A DNA stretch of 64,000 bases, taken from contig JARKUF010000048.1 in assembly GCA_029974015.1 (NCBI GenBank), positions 1-64,000 of the forward strand, given 5' to 3'. The notes under the pieces were generated by a model. That model did not search any database, was not told the DNA's origin, and worked only from the letters and a program-made list of their open reading frames with translations. The position numbers and the translations under genes are program-made. This DNA is from Spirochaetota bacterium (GTDB lineage: Bacteria > Spirochaetota > UBA4802 > JAGODF01). Shown here one piece after another: positions 43,626-52,827 of this stretch (the stretch's first letter is position 1; every line of letters starts with the position of its first letter).

Positions 43626-44603
43626 ATGGATCAGGACGGACAATTAATCTTTTCGGACGATCCTTTCCTCATCGGCTGCAACACGGCATACCAGTTAATC
43701 GAAGAGGGCAAGTTCTCCGAGGCCCTTGAAAAAATAGACGATCTCATGGACCGCAATCCCGATTACCCGGGGCTGGCCAGGGCCTACCGGACAGCGAAAT
43801 TCTGGATCAACAGGTTCGATGGCATCGAGGGCCTCGACGAGGGGAAAATGACCGCCGATTTCCTCATGAAGGAATGGGAGGAGTTCTCCAGGTATGCCGC
43901 CGAGAAAGAAATGGTCGGCTCGGCGCCCTTCGTCTCTGCCATGAAGCACGTCTTTTTCCGCGCCTCGGAACATTACACCATCGCTTTTGTCAAGGAGCAG
44001 AGCACCGTCGACAATTTCGACCTCCTGCTAAACCTTGGCATCTGTTTCATTAAACTTGAAGATTACCGGCGCGCCATCGAAACGCTGGAGTATGCCAAAA
44101 GCTCCCTCCGGAGCAGCGCCACTCTTCTCTCCCTACTTGGAGAGGCCTATTATCATACTAAGGACGTGCCGAAAAGCCTCCTTTACTTCAAAGAGGCCTT
44201 TTTTATCAACCCCTCGGAGCTTGACCTGAAGCTCATCTCCGCGAAGCCCGTGAAGGACCTTGAAGAGATTTCACTGACGCTGAAGCCCGGAGCGGACCCG
44301 AGAGAGTGGGTCCCTGTTTTCGGGTATCTTCAGGATATCTTCTATGTGAAGCGCCACCTGAATTCTCAGCAGGTGGAGTCGATCAAAAGGGACATCTACG
44401 CTCTGGAATCCGCGTTCAAACAGGCGGGGAGCGAGAAGCTCCGCGATACGAACATCGTCCCGCGCCTTATCAATAAGTACCTCTGGATGCTGGATTATTT
44501 TGAATATCAGAACTACGACTTTAATAACATCACCGATATACGCTCCAGACTTCTCAAGCTTGACAGGGACCTTTTCAAGGATTACTTTGCCAAAAAGCAT
44601 TGA
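43626..44603 (+). CDS. TPR-containing protein of unknown function
   Basis: 325 aa from ATG 43626, 2 nt after the ATPase stop; an in-frame GTG at 43599 overlaps that gene. No signal peptide. TPR-like pairs are visible (AYQLIEEGKFSEALEKIDDL, LLNLGICFIKLEDYRRAIET, LLSLLGEAYYHTKDVPKSLL). The last 100 residues are helical and not assignable. Tight coupling to the ATPase suggests that it is a cytoplasmic partner. Family not recognised. Confidence 0.8.
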   Translation: MDQDGQLIFSDDPFLIGCNTAYQLIEEGKFSEALEKIDDLMDRNPDYPGLARAYRTAKFWINRFDGIEGLDEGKMTADFLMKEWEEFSRYAAEKEMVGSAPFVSAMKHVFFRASEHYTIAFVKEQSTVDNFDLLLNLGICFIKLEDYRRAIETLEYAKSSLRSSATLLSLLGEAYYHTKDVPKSLLYFKEAFFINPSELDLKLISAKPVKDLEEISLTLKPGADPREWVPVFGYLQDIFYVKRHLNSQQVESIKRDIYALESAFKQAGSEKLRDTNIVPRLINKYLWMLDYFEYQNYDFNNITDIRSRLLKLDRDLFKDYFAKKH

Positions 44604-44622
44604 GAACCGGAGACATTTCCGT

Positions 44623-47226
44623 ATGCATGCGTTACGAATCGTATTACCCTTCTCGCTTTTCCTTTTCCTTTCCAGCGCCATTGCATCGGCCGGTCAGTTC
44701 GGCTATGGCGGCTTTTTACTCTCGACGCCTTCGCCTTCATCTATGGGGCGGGGCGGCTGCTCCGTTGCCGCCCCGGGCGCCGGCAGTTTCTCGGTAAATC
44801 CCGCAACGGCGGGCCCGGTGAAAAACTGGGCGGCTTCCGCCGCCCATGGTTTTTTGGATACGGGCACGCTGTCTTCCGTCAATGCCGCCTTTGGAACGGA
44901 TTTTGGGGTGTTTGGCGTTTCCGGGCATTGCCTGCGATACGACGCCACCGACGGGGGGGCCTTTGGCGCGTTTGGCTCCGCGGCTGGTCTGGCAGGGAAG
45001 GTGTATCCCGGGCTCTATCTGGGGGGCTCTCTGCATTCTGTCGGTGCGGAGCATGAAAGAACCCGTGAGTTGTACGGCGCTCTTGGCGCGGGGTTCCTCG
45101 CGGTCCTCGGTTTCTCCGGCGGCGGTTTTGGCGTCCGCGGCATTAGTATCGGAGGGGCCTTCCGCGCCGGAGGCGTACTTTTTGGCGACGAAGTAAGCGA
45201 CTACGACTTCGCTTCGGGAGGTTTTGGCCTTCTCGTGTACAGGGACCCGCTCCTGGCCCTCACTCTCTTTGGCGAGCTGGCCCGGGGAGGCGAGTTCGAC
45301 GGCCCCATGATAAAGTCTGGTGTCGAGGCGGAAATCGGCGATATGGCGGCGCTCCGTGTGGGATGGCTTCTTCGGGACGGAAGCGGGAGGATGCGTTATA
45401 CGGCAGGCGCCGGAATATATCCGGAGCATGGCGATTATCGCTGGGGGCTGGAGTACGCATTTGTGGCCGGGAACGGGGAGAAGCTTCATTTTTTAGGCTC
45501 TACAGTTTCATTTGAAGGGCCCGATATGGCGGCGCCCCGGACCTCCGTGAGGACCGACCACGAAGCGATATCGCCAAATGGCGACGGCACACAGGATGTG
45601 ATACGGTTTTATCCTGCCGCCGTTGATACAGGCGGTATAAAAGGATGGGCCCTCCAGGTCGCCGATGAACGGGGGCGAGTCATCGCGGATTACCGTAACC
45701 GCGTGAGGCGCCGGCACCCGGCCTTTTCCCCGTTTTCGATGTTTCGGTTTATTCGGGAGTCACTGGGAGGCGTCACGGTCCCCGATGTCATCGAGTGGGA
45801 CGGCGTCGGCGGAGATGGAAAGTTCTGTCCTGATGGGCGGTACTTTTACTCCCTGATTGCCCGGGACGCCCATGAAAATATATCCCGGAAAGTGAGGGGA
45901 AGCTTCATTCTGGACACAGTGCCCCCGCGGCTCACCCTCACTGTCCCCCCGGGGCGCGTCGTATCGCCTCCGGATGTTCCCATCAGGATTGGAGTCCGGA
46001 CCGGAGAGAAAAACGATGACAGGGTAACTGCCATAATTCGTGACCGAAAAGGCAAATCTGTCATCGTAAATGAATGGAAGGCCGTGGACCTTCCAGATCA
46101 TTACTCCTGGAACGGCATCGACGGGAACGGAAAGCCCGTGAAACCGGGGCGCTACAGCCTGGAGGTGACCGCCCGGGACGCGGCGGGCAACTCCGCCTCC
46201 GGCATCGTCCGGGACATCCTTGTGGACAATGAATCGTATGCCTTTGCGCTGACGCCGGAAAAGGAGCATTTCTCTCCCGCCCGGGAGTCCCAAAAATTCC
46301 ACGTCTCACCCTCTGTCTCACCCACTCCGGCGGCCGCCGGAGCGTCATTCAGGCTGGAAATATCCGATTCAGATGGCGCAGTGGTGAGGACCCTTCCGGG
46401 GGCCCTGGAATGGGACGGCCTCGATTTCCGCGGACGCCGGGTGCGGGACGGGGAGTATTTCTGCCGCCTCGTCGTATCCCCGCCGGGGAATGTACAGATG
46501 GAATCTCCCTGGAGAAGTTTTATCGTCGATACAACGCCTCCAGCCGTCTCTGTCGGCCTGGATGCGAGGGAATTCACTCCCGACGGCGACCATGAGAGCG
46601 ACACCATCATGCTCTTTCCATCCGCCACGGACCGCTATGGAATTGAAAAATGGGAAGTCAATATCTACTCGGAAGCCGGCGGCCTTTTTCGGCGCTTCAG
46701 CGGCGAAGGCGTGCCGCCTGAGCGTTTCAGTTGGGGGGGAAGGGGGACCGACGGGTCCTTCCCCTTTTCCATGGAAAGCTTCGAAGCAGAGCTCGTAGCC
46801 TGGGACAGGGCCGGCAATATGACGCGCTCCCGGCGCCGCCGGTTTCGCACCGGCGTTATGGCCGTTCCCTGGCAGGGAATGTTGCGCATAACGCATGCGG
46901 CCGGGGCGGGGCCAGGGCCTGTGGAAAAGGACCGCCGGACACGTGAGTTCCTCGACGGTGTCGTAGGCGTTTTAGGCGGATATCCGCCTTCCCGCATTGT
47001 CGTGGAAGTTCACACGGATTTCGAAGGGGACGACAGGGAAAACCTGGAAGCGTCGGAGAAGAAGGCGAAGTATGTCAGGGATTACCTGGTGCGGGGCGGA
47101 GTAGGGGAGGAGAATATCGTCTTTCGGGGAATGGGGGAAACGCGGCCTCTCTTCGATGAGGGGGCCGGTCCCAGGAGAAAGAAGAACGACAGGATTGAAA
47201 TATTCCTGTCCCCGAAAGCGGATTGA
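44623..47226 (+). CDS. Large outer-membrane protein: barrel-like N-terminus, FlgD-type Ig repeats, OmpA-like C-terminus
   Basis: 867 aa from ATG 44623 (GGAG 10 nt upstream) with signal peptide ALRIVLPFSLFLFLSSAIAS. Residues about 25-300 are Gly/aromatic-rich strands opening with STPSPSSMGRGGCSVAAPGA, like PorV-type barrels. Then about four FlgD-like Ig modules: AISPNGDGTQDVIRFYPAAV, HYSWNGIDGNGKPVKPGRYS, ALEWDGLDFRGRRVRDGEYF and EFTPDGDHESDTIMLFPSAT. The last 110 residues are OmpA-like (VVEVHTDFEGDDRENLEASE, KKNDRIEIF) and would bind peptidoglycan. It is an envelope scaffold or secretion-associated protein. Confidence 0.8.
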   Translation: MHALRIVLPFSLFLFLSSAIASAGQFGYGGFLLSTPSPSSMGRGGCSVAAPGAGSFSVNPATAGPVKNWAASAAHGFLDTGTLSSVNAAFGTDFGVFGVSGHCLRYDATDGGAFGAFGSAAGLAGKVYPGLYLGGSLHSVGAEHERTRELYGALGAGFLAVLGFSGGGFGVRGISIGGAFRAGGVLFGDEVSDYDFASGGFGLLVYRDPLLALTLFGELARGGEFDGPMIKSGVEAEIGDMAALRVGWLLRDGSGRMRYTAGAGIYPEHGDYRWGLEYAFVAGNGEKLHFLGSTVSFEGPDMAAPRTSVRTDHEAISPNGDGTQDVIRFYPAAVDTGGIKGWALQVADERGRVIADYRNRVRRRHPAFSPFSMFRFIRESLGGVTVPDVIEWDGVGGDGKFCPDGRYFYSLIARDAHENISRKVRGSFILDTVPPRLTLTVPPGRVVSPPDVPIRIGVRTGEKNDDRVTAIIRDRKGKSVIVNEWKAVDLPDHYSWNGIDGNGKPVKPGRYSLEVTARDAAGNSASGIVRDILVDNESYAFALTPEKEHFSPARESQKFHVSPSVSPTPAAAGASFRLEISDSDGAVVRTLPGALEWDGLDFRGRRVRDGEYFCRLVVSPPGNVQMESPWRSFIVDTTPPAVSVGLDAREFTPDGDHESDTIMLFPSATDRYGIEKWEVNIYSEAGGLFRRFSGEGVPPERFSWGGRGTDGSFPFSMESFEAELVAWDRAGNMTRSRRRRFRTGVMAVPWQGMLRITHAAGAGPGPVEKDRRTREFLDGVVGVLGGYPPSRIVVEVHTDFEGDDRENLEASEKKAKYVRDYLVRGGVGEENIVFRGMGETRPLFDEGAGPRRKKNDRIEIFLSPKAD

Positions 47227-47229
47227 CGG

Positions 47230-48039
47230 ATGCGTGCCATGATGGTCCTCATCTCCGATGTCGACGGCACCATTTTCGAGCGCGGCGTCCTTGGACGCGA
47301 CGCCCTTCCCGGTATTGGCGGCCTGAAAGCGTGCGGGGTCCCTCTGGTCCTTCTGTCCAGCAAAACCCTGGAGGAGATGGAAATCATCCACGGGGGACTC
47401 GGCCTCGACGCGCCCTTCTCTTTCGAAAACGGCGCCGGCATCGCTTTTCCGGTAAACGAAGGGACCGGAAAGGACAACGAGAAAAAATGGAAGATAGAAC
47501 TCACCGGTCCCGACACCGGGGTTCTCAGGGGGCTTTGTCCTCTCATCGAAGATGCCACGGGGAAGAATATCGTCCTTCTGGAGGAGATGGAGTTGAAGGA
47601 CCTCATGGACTGGACCGGCCTCTCCGCTGAGGGGGCACGAATGGCAAAGATGCGGCGCGCTTCGATGCCGTTTCTGACCGCGGACCGCAGGCCGCTCTCG
47701 GTTGAGGAAAAGTCGCGCCTCAACGTTCGCCTTCAAGACCCAGGGTATCGCGTCACCTGGGGGGGGCGGTTCCATCATCTCCTTGCCGCGGGGTCGGGGA
47801 AGGGGAAGGCCGTGGGGCGCCTTCGTTTCCATTACCTGGAGCTGTCGAAAGGGAGCGTTACCATGGTCGGAATAGGAGACAGTGAAAACGATTTTGGCCT
47901 TCTAGATGCGGTCGATATTCCCTACCTTGTAAGAAGCCCAGAAAGCGATATTGATTATGGGAAGTTGAAATACCGCGTCACCATGGCCTCGGGGCCCCGC
48001 GGTTTTTCCGAGGCGGTGGCGGAGATATGGGGAGAGTGA
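47230..48039 (+). CDS. HAD-family phosphatase, mannosyl-3-phosphoglycerate phosphatase-like
   Basis: 269 aa. HAD motifs: VLISDVDGTIFE (I, catalytic Asp), PLVLLSSKTLEEME (II), GSGKGKAVGRL (III Lys) and VGIGDSENDFGLL (IV). FSFENGAGIAFP and VTWGGRFHHLL match the mannosyl-3-phosphoglycerate phosphatase subgroup, which makes the osmolyte mannosylglycerate. The matching synthase (MpgS) is not in the window, so other sugar phosphates are possible. It begins 3 nt after the OmpA-like gene. Confidence 0.8.
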   Translation: MRAMMVLISDVDGTIFERGVLGRDALPGIGGLKACGVPLVLLSSKTLEEMEIIHGGLGLDAPFSFENGAGIAFPVNEGTGKDNEKKWKIELTGPDTGVLRGLCPLIEDATGKNIVLLEEMELKDLMDWTGLSAEGARMAKMRRASMPFLTADRRPLSVEEKSRLNVRLQDPGYRVTWGGRFHHLLAAGSGKGKAVGRLRFHYLELSKGSVTMVGIGDSENDFGLLDAVDIPYLVRSPESDIDYGKLKYRVTMASGPRGFSEAVAEIWGE

Positions 48040-48045
48040 TCAGTT

Positions 48046-48186
48046 TTACTCGACTACCTGTACATTTTCTTTAATGTACTTTTCGAATTCCTCTTTCGAC
48101 ATTCTACCCTCGTAGAGGGGCCAGAGGCTTTCCTTTAGTTCCTCGATGGACTGGAATTTCGCCCCGTCGATTTTATAAGAAGCCAT
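48046..48186 (-). CDS. Small acidic protein of 46 aa, unknown function
   Basis: ATG 48186 with AAGGA 8 nt upstream; a longer frame begins at 48261. The product MASYKIDGAKFQSIEEL... has a helical, charged C-terminal half (LYEGRMSKEEFEKYIKENVQ). No Cys, no membrane segment. Family not recognised. It converges on the HAD phosphatase gene with 6 nt between. The clear ribosome binding site and helix-forming composition favour a real gene. Confidence 0.55.
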   Translation of the reverse strand: MASYKIDGAKFQSIEELKESLWPLYEGRMSKEEFEKYIKENVQVVE

Positions 48187-48447
48187 CTCGCCCGTCCTTT
48201 TCAGCAGCACAATCGTTCCCGGGGCCCCATGGTATGGCGCCGCGGAACTCCTTGTTTTCAAGTAAGCAAAAATACGGCAATTTGTCCATTACTTTGCGGC
48301 CGGAGGTTGAAAAATCGTCCATTTCTGTGCGGTCTTCCGGGAGTTCGGCATTCCTCATCTTCCGCGAGAGGGCGTTTTTTATGCATGTTTTTCCAGGAGG
48401 AATCCCGGGTTAGATATGGGCATTCAGACCGGTGCTCGAAAACCGGG

Positions 48448-49836
48448 TTATTGGTCGAATGGGAGCGTCCTTCCGAGGATTACGCCGTTTACGCTGGCCT
48501 GTACAAGCCCCCTGGTGATGCCGGCGCCGTCCCCGGCAGCGTAAAGGCCCTGTATGTTCGTCCGAAATCCTCCGTCCACGATGATAATGTTGGAGTAAAA
48601 TTTCACCTCTACACCGTAAAGGAGTGTCTCATCGCTTTCCAGGCCCGGGAAGATATTGTTGAGGGCATGTATCATCTCCTTGATGTCCAGCATGATACGG
48701 TAGGGGAACACGAGGCTAAGGTCCCCGGGCACCGCGTCGGCGAGGGTGGGGTGGATATTGTTTCGGCAGAGGCGCTCCGAAGTGGTCCGCCTGCCGCGCC
48801 TGAAATCGCCGAAGCGCTGGATGATGATGCTGTTTCCGGAGAGGAGGTTCCCGAGCCGTGCGATGTATTTTCCGTATTCGATGGGTTCCCTGAAGGGGTC
48901 CGTGAAATAGTTCGACACCAGTACCGCGAAGTTGGTGTTCTCCGTTTTGAGTTCCTCTGATTTGTAGCTGTGGCCGTTTACCACGGCGAGGTTCCCGTCG
49001 TAATATTCAGTGCTAACTATCCCGGAGGGATTATGGCAGAAGGTCCTCACCCGGTCATCGAAGGTTGGGGTGTAATAGATTAGCTTGCTCTCATAGAGGT
49101 CCTCGTTGACCTCTCTCATAATGTCGTTCAGGACTTCCACGCGGACGCCGATGTCAACGCCGCCCACCCTGGTGGCGATGCCATGGCGTTCGCACAGGCC
49201 CCGAAGCCAGTCGGCGCCTTCGCGCCCCACGGAAAGGACCACATGATTTGAGCGATATTCCCGGTCCGCCAGGACGCCGCGAACGGCGCCGTCCTTCACG
49301 AGAAGGTCTTTCACGGGAGTGCGAAAGGCGATTTCCACGCCGGCCTTAAGGAGGTCGTTCTGGATCTGTGTGTACAGGACACGGCACTGGTCCGTGCCTA
49401 TGTGACGCACGGGGCACTGTACGAATTTTAAATTGCTCTCCACGGCGCGCCGGGTAAGCTCGTGGATGATGGCGCGGTTTCCCGTTCCGTACACTTTCGG
49501 GTCCGCGCCGTAGGAAAGGTAGATGCCGTCAACGTAATGAATGAGTTCGTCGAGGGTTTCCCTCGGAAGATATTCCCCTATGACGCCCCCCACGTCGGGG
49601 GATAGAAGGAGTTTCCCGTCGCTGAAGGCCCCGGCGCCGGAAAATCCCGTGGTGATATTGCAGGGAGCGCATCGGTTGCATCTTCCCCGGGCCCGGCGGG
49701 GACAGTCCCTCTCTTCGATGCGGTTTCCCTTTTCGAGGATGAGTATCTTCGCCCCGGGGGCCCTCTTTAAGCATTCCAGGGCGGTGAATATCCCCGCCGG
49801 TCCCGCTCCCACTATGATAAGGTCGTAGTCCATCAT
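48448..49836 (-). CDS. FAD-dependent dehydrogenase of the COG2509 type
   Basis: 462 aa. N-terminal FAD fold LIIVGAGPAGIFTALECLKR with EKGNRIEERDCP, then the Cys-rich segment CPRRARGRCNRCAPCNITTG and GFSGAGAFSDGKLLLSPDVG, the signature of the uncharacterised COG2509 flavoprotein group. The C-terminal FAD-closing motif is NIQGLYAAGDGAGITRGLVQ. Four cysteines near residue 45-60 could bind a metal or be redox-active. No neighbour suggests the substrate. Cytoplasmic. Confidence 0.9.
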   Translation of the reverse strand: MMDYDLIIVGAGPAGIFTALECLKRAPGAKILILEKGNRIEERDCPRRARGRCNRCAPCNITTGFSGAGAFSDGKLLLSPDVGGVIGEYLPRETLDELIHYVDGIYLSYGADPKVYGTGNRAIIHELTRRAVESNLKFVQCPVRHIGTDQCRVLYTQIQNDLLKAGVEIAFRTPVKDLLVKDGAVRGVLADREYRSNHVVLSVGREGADWLRGLCERHGIATRVGGVDIGVRVEVLNDIMREVNEDLYESKLIYYTPTFDDRVRTFCHNPSGIVSTEYYDGNLAVVNGHSYKSEELKTENTNFAVLVSNYFTDPFREPIEYGKYIARLGNLLSGNSIIIQRFGDFRRGRRTTSERLCRNNIHPTLADAVPGDLSLVFPYRIMLDIKEMIHALNNIFPGLESDETLLYGVEVKFYSNIIIVDGGFRTNIQGLYAAGDGAGITRGLVQASVNGVILGRTLPFDQ

Positions 49837-49953
49837 CTTGCCGCTTAGAAGATTATTGGACCGCGGGTCGGGGGAGTAAACAAAAATATGTTAGCATAAA
49901 TGCGCGGTGTTTTTTGGTTAACATGCCATGAGGGCCTCGGAGTAAGGCTTTTC

Positions 49954-51927
49954 TTATCTCCCTATGTATTCTTTTATGCGCCGGGCGATATTTCCGCCCG
50001 TAAAGCCGTATTTTTCCGCGAGTTTTTCCGCCGGCGCCGACTCTCCGAAATTTTCCATGGTGATATAAAGGGCCTGTTCCCCGGCGTATCGTTCCCAGCC
50101 CATTGAAAGTCCCGCCTCCACGACCGCGCGCCGCGTCCCCCGGGGGCCGAGGACCGACTCGCGGTACTTTTCGTCCTGGCGGTCAAAGAGCTCCCAGCTT
50201 GGAAACGAAACCACCCTGACGGCAATGCCGTCTCCCGCGAGGGCCAGGGCCGCTTCCACGGAGATGTGGAGTTCCGAGCCGCTGGCGAGGACCACAATAT
50301 CGGGAGATGCCCCTCCATCGTGCAAAATGTACGCTCCCCGCCGGAGGCCGCCATCTTTCCTTTCTAATACCGGAACGTCCTGGCGCGTCAGGAGGAGGGC
50401 CGAAGGTCCTTCGGTGTTCTCAAGGGCGGCGAGCCAGGCCTCCCGGGTTTCGCCGGCATCGGCGGGGCGAAGGACCGTCAGATTGGGGATGGCCCGCAGG
50501 GAGGCCAGGTGTTCCACGGGCTGGTGGGTCGGCCCGTCCTCGCCCACGAAGAGCGAATCGTGGGTGAACACATAGATTGTCTGGAGGCCGCTTAAGGCGG
50601 CGAGGCGGATGGCGGGGCGCATGTAATCGGCGAACACAAAAAATGTGGCGGTGAAAGGTACGAAGCCCCCGTAGTAGGCCATTCCGTTTTGTATGGCCCC
50701 CATGGCATGCTCGCGCACGCCGAAGCGTATATTTCGGCCAAGTATATTTTTTCCCGTTTCGCCATATCCCCTGACAAAGGTCTTGTTGCTGGGCCCCAGG
50801 TCCGCCGAGCCGCCGGCGAGGTTTGGAAGCTCCCGGAATAATGTTTCCAGTATTTTTCCTCCGGCGGACCGTGTGGCCGTCTTCCCGCCCGTTGTAAAGG
50901 ACGGGAGCTTTTCGGAGAGGGACGCTATGTCTGGAGACGAAAAGAAAGCGCGCCACCCGGCCTCTTTTCCCTTGATGGCGGCGTTGAAATCGGATTCCCA
51001 GCGGCGCGCAGAGGCTTCCAGCTCTTTTTTCCGCTCATTGAAAATTTCGTACACCCTCCGTGGCACGTAGAAGGCTTCATCGCTCCAGCCGAGGGAAAGC
51101 TTTGCTTCCTTCACTTCCTCGGCGCCCAGGGGGGCGCCGTGGGAATCGGCGCTTCCTTCTTTTCCGGGGCTTCCCCTGGCAATTCTCGTGCGGGTAATGA
51201 TAAGGGAGGGCTTTGCCGTTTCGTCGCGCGCCGCACGGAGCGCCACCTCTATCGAATCGAAATTGTGGCCGTCCGCTTCAAGGACATGCCAGCCGCAGGC
51301 CTGGAAGCGGAGGCGGACGTCTTCGGAGAAGGCCAGCATTGTATCGCCCTCAATGGAGATGCTGTTGGAATCGTATATGGTGATGATGTTTCCCAGGCAC
51401 CAGTGCCCCGCCAGGGAGGCCGCCTCGGAGGAAATCCCCTCCATGAGGTCGCCGTCGCCCGCGAGTGCGTATATCCGGTGGTCCAAAAGCGTCGCAGCAT
51501 CCGGGAATTCCGCCGCAAGGAGCTTTGCCGCAAGCCCCATTCCCACGGCATTGGCGAACCCCTGTCCCAGGGGCCCTGTGGTGGTTTCGACGCCTGGGGT
51601 GTGACGGAATTCCGGATGCCCCGGCGTGGAGCTTCCCATCTGTCGGAAGTTTTTTATATCGTCCAGGGTGAGGGCATACCCTGAAAGGTGCAGCATGGAG
51701 TAAAGGAGCATGGAGCCATGGCCCGCTGAAAGGACGAAGCGGTCGCGGTTTTTCCATGTCGGGTCTGCCGGATTGTGCCGCAGTATTTTTGTCCAGAGGA
51801 CTGCGGCTATGTCGGCGCATCCCATGGGCATTCCGGGATGGCCGGAATTTGCCTTCTGGACGGCGTCCATGGAAAGCGTGCGCACGGTGTTCGCGATGAG
51901 CTTGAGGTCTTCGTGGGAAATATTCAT
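49954..51927 (-). CDS. tkt: Transketolase
   Basis: 657 aa, full length; moves two-carbon units between sugar phosphates using thiamine diphosphate. Motifs: NSGHPGMPMGCADIAAVLWT, RFVLSAGHGSMLLYSMLHLS, the ThDP motif YALAGDGDLMEGISSEAASL, and in the second half GVREHAMGAIQNGMAYYGGF and VGEDGPTHQPVEHLASLRAI. Both the pyrophosphate and pyrimidine domains plus the C-terminal domain are present. The start has GGAG 5 nt upstream. It appears monocistronic. Confidence 0.98.
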   Translation of the reverse strand: MNISHEDLKLIANTVRTLSMDAVQKANSGHPGMPMGCADIAAVLWTKILRHNPADPTWKNRDRFVLSAGHGSMLLYSMLHLSGYALTLDDIKNFRQMGSSTPGHPEFRHTPGVETTTGPLGQGFANAVGMGLAAKLLAAEFPDAATLLDHRIYALAGDGDLMEGISSEAASLAGHWCLGNIITIYDSNSISIEGDTMLAFSEDVRLRFQACGWHVLEADGHNFDSIEVALRAARDETAKPSLIITRTRIARGSPGKEGSADSHGAPLGAEEVKEAKLSLGWSDEAFYVPRRVYEIFNERKKELEASARRWESDFNAAIKGKEAGWRAFFSSPDIASLSEKLPSFTTGGKTATRSAGGKILETLFRELPNLAGGSADLGPSNKTFVRGYGETGKNILGRNIRFGVREHAMGAIQNGMAYYGGFVPFTATFFVFADYMRPAIRLAALSGLQTIYVFTHDSLFVGEDGPTHQPVEHLASLRAIPNLTVLRPADAGETREAWLAALENTEGPSALLLTRQDVPVLERKDGGLRRGAYILHDGGASPDIVVLASGSELHISVEAALALAGDGIAVRVVSFPSWELFDRQDEKYRESVLGPRGTRRAVVEAGLSMGWERYAGEQALYITMENFGESAPAEKLAEKYGFTGGNIARRIKEYIGR

Positions 51928-52169
51928 GGCGGCTCCATTTTAAAGATGAGGTAAGAACAGAATGATGTGCGCGGCAATTTTTGCAATTACTTTTCCCTTG
52001 GAAGGCGGGACACGCCTCCGGCGTTTTTTGCGGGCCAAAGGGAAAACCTGATCCTCGGGACGGAAATAATGCCGTCCTTCGAATAATGTCTTGAAAAAAA
52101 ACGCAGATCCGGCAAGGTTGATCCGGGTATATAGAAAAAAGACAGGTTCATTAAACGGCGTTTTCCGCG

Positions 52170-52817
52170 ATGAAAAAACTAAAATCGACAAGGGACCTGC
52201 GGGTCAATGACGTGGTTCGCGTTTATAAGAAAGGCTTCGGTTACGCGACCCTTTCGGTGATTGATGCGCACGATGAATATCTTTCAGCCAGGGCCGATCG
52301 GGCCCTTGTGAAAAGCACGGCCCGGGGAGACATTTTCGACGCTTACTTCTGGTCCGAGAGGAATTCCTCCTACGAGTTTAAGCTCGAGGTCCTCGGAGTG
52401 CTTTCAATAGACCCCAATACGGACTTAAACATCATCTACTTCCGGCACACCGGTAAAATTGCCTGGAGCAATGAACGTAAATGCCTTCAGGCCGATGTGG
52501 ACATGCCCTTCTCGTTTTTCTTCTTCGGCGTCGGGGACGGCAGCAGGGTGTTCTCCACGAAGAATGTGAAGCTAAAGAAGGGAAAAATCTTCAGGCTCAG
52601 CGACAGGGAAGCCCATTTCCGATACCGTGGTTCCCTCGACCAGGGGCCTTTTGTGAAGGGACGCCTCTCCCTGGGGGGAGAGGAAGTAGATGTCGTGGGC
52701 CGTATCGAATGTTCCCGGGAGGGAAACGGTACCGACTGCGTAATACACTTCTCCGGCATGGCCGGGAAGGAGCGCGAAAAAATTTTAGACTACATTTTCA
52801 CCACATACCGGGAATAG
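52170..52817 (+). CDS. PilZ-domain-like protein with YcgR-type N-terminal domain
   Basis: 215 aa. The N-terminal 100 residues (VNDVVRVYKKGFGYATLSVI) resemble the beta-barrel fused before PilZ in flagellar-brake proteins. The C-terminal 110 residues have NERKCLQADVDMPFSFFFFG where PilZ proteins carry RxxxR, then strands and the closing helix REKILDYIFTTYRE. The RxxxR is degenerate (RKCLQA), so c-di-GMP binding is doubtful. It converges with the YihY-propeller gene, 10 nt apart. Confidence 0.6.
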   Translation: MKKLKSTRDLRVNDVVRVYKKGFGYATLSVIDAHDEYLSARADRALVKSTARGDIFDAYFWSERNSSYEFKLEVLGVLSIDPNTDLNIIYFRHTGKIAWSNERKCLQADVDMPFSFFFFGVGDGSRVFSTKNVKLKKGKIFRLSDREAHFRYRGSLDQGPFVKGRLSLGGEEVDVVGRIECSREGNGTDCVIHFSGMAGKEREKILDYIFTTYRE

Positions 52818-52827
52818 TTACCGGTCC

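Noticed and set aside
48173-48358. 61-codon minus-strand frame overlapping the start of the 46-aa gene
   Set aside because: No proper ribosome binding site (GGAAG directly abuts the ATG), no recognisable domain, and it conflicts with the better supported small gene.
51990-52050. Possible further copy of the palindromic family before the PilZ-like gene
   Set aside because: TTTTCCCTTGG ... GGGAAAACCTGATCCTC resembles the outer GC stem and end module, but linker and GC core are missing; too decayed to call.
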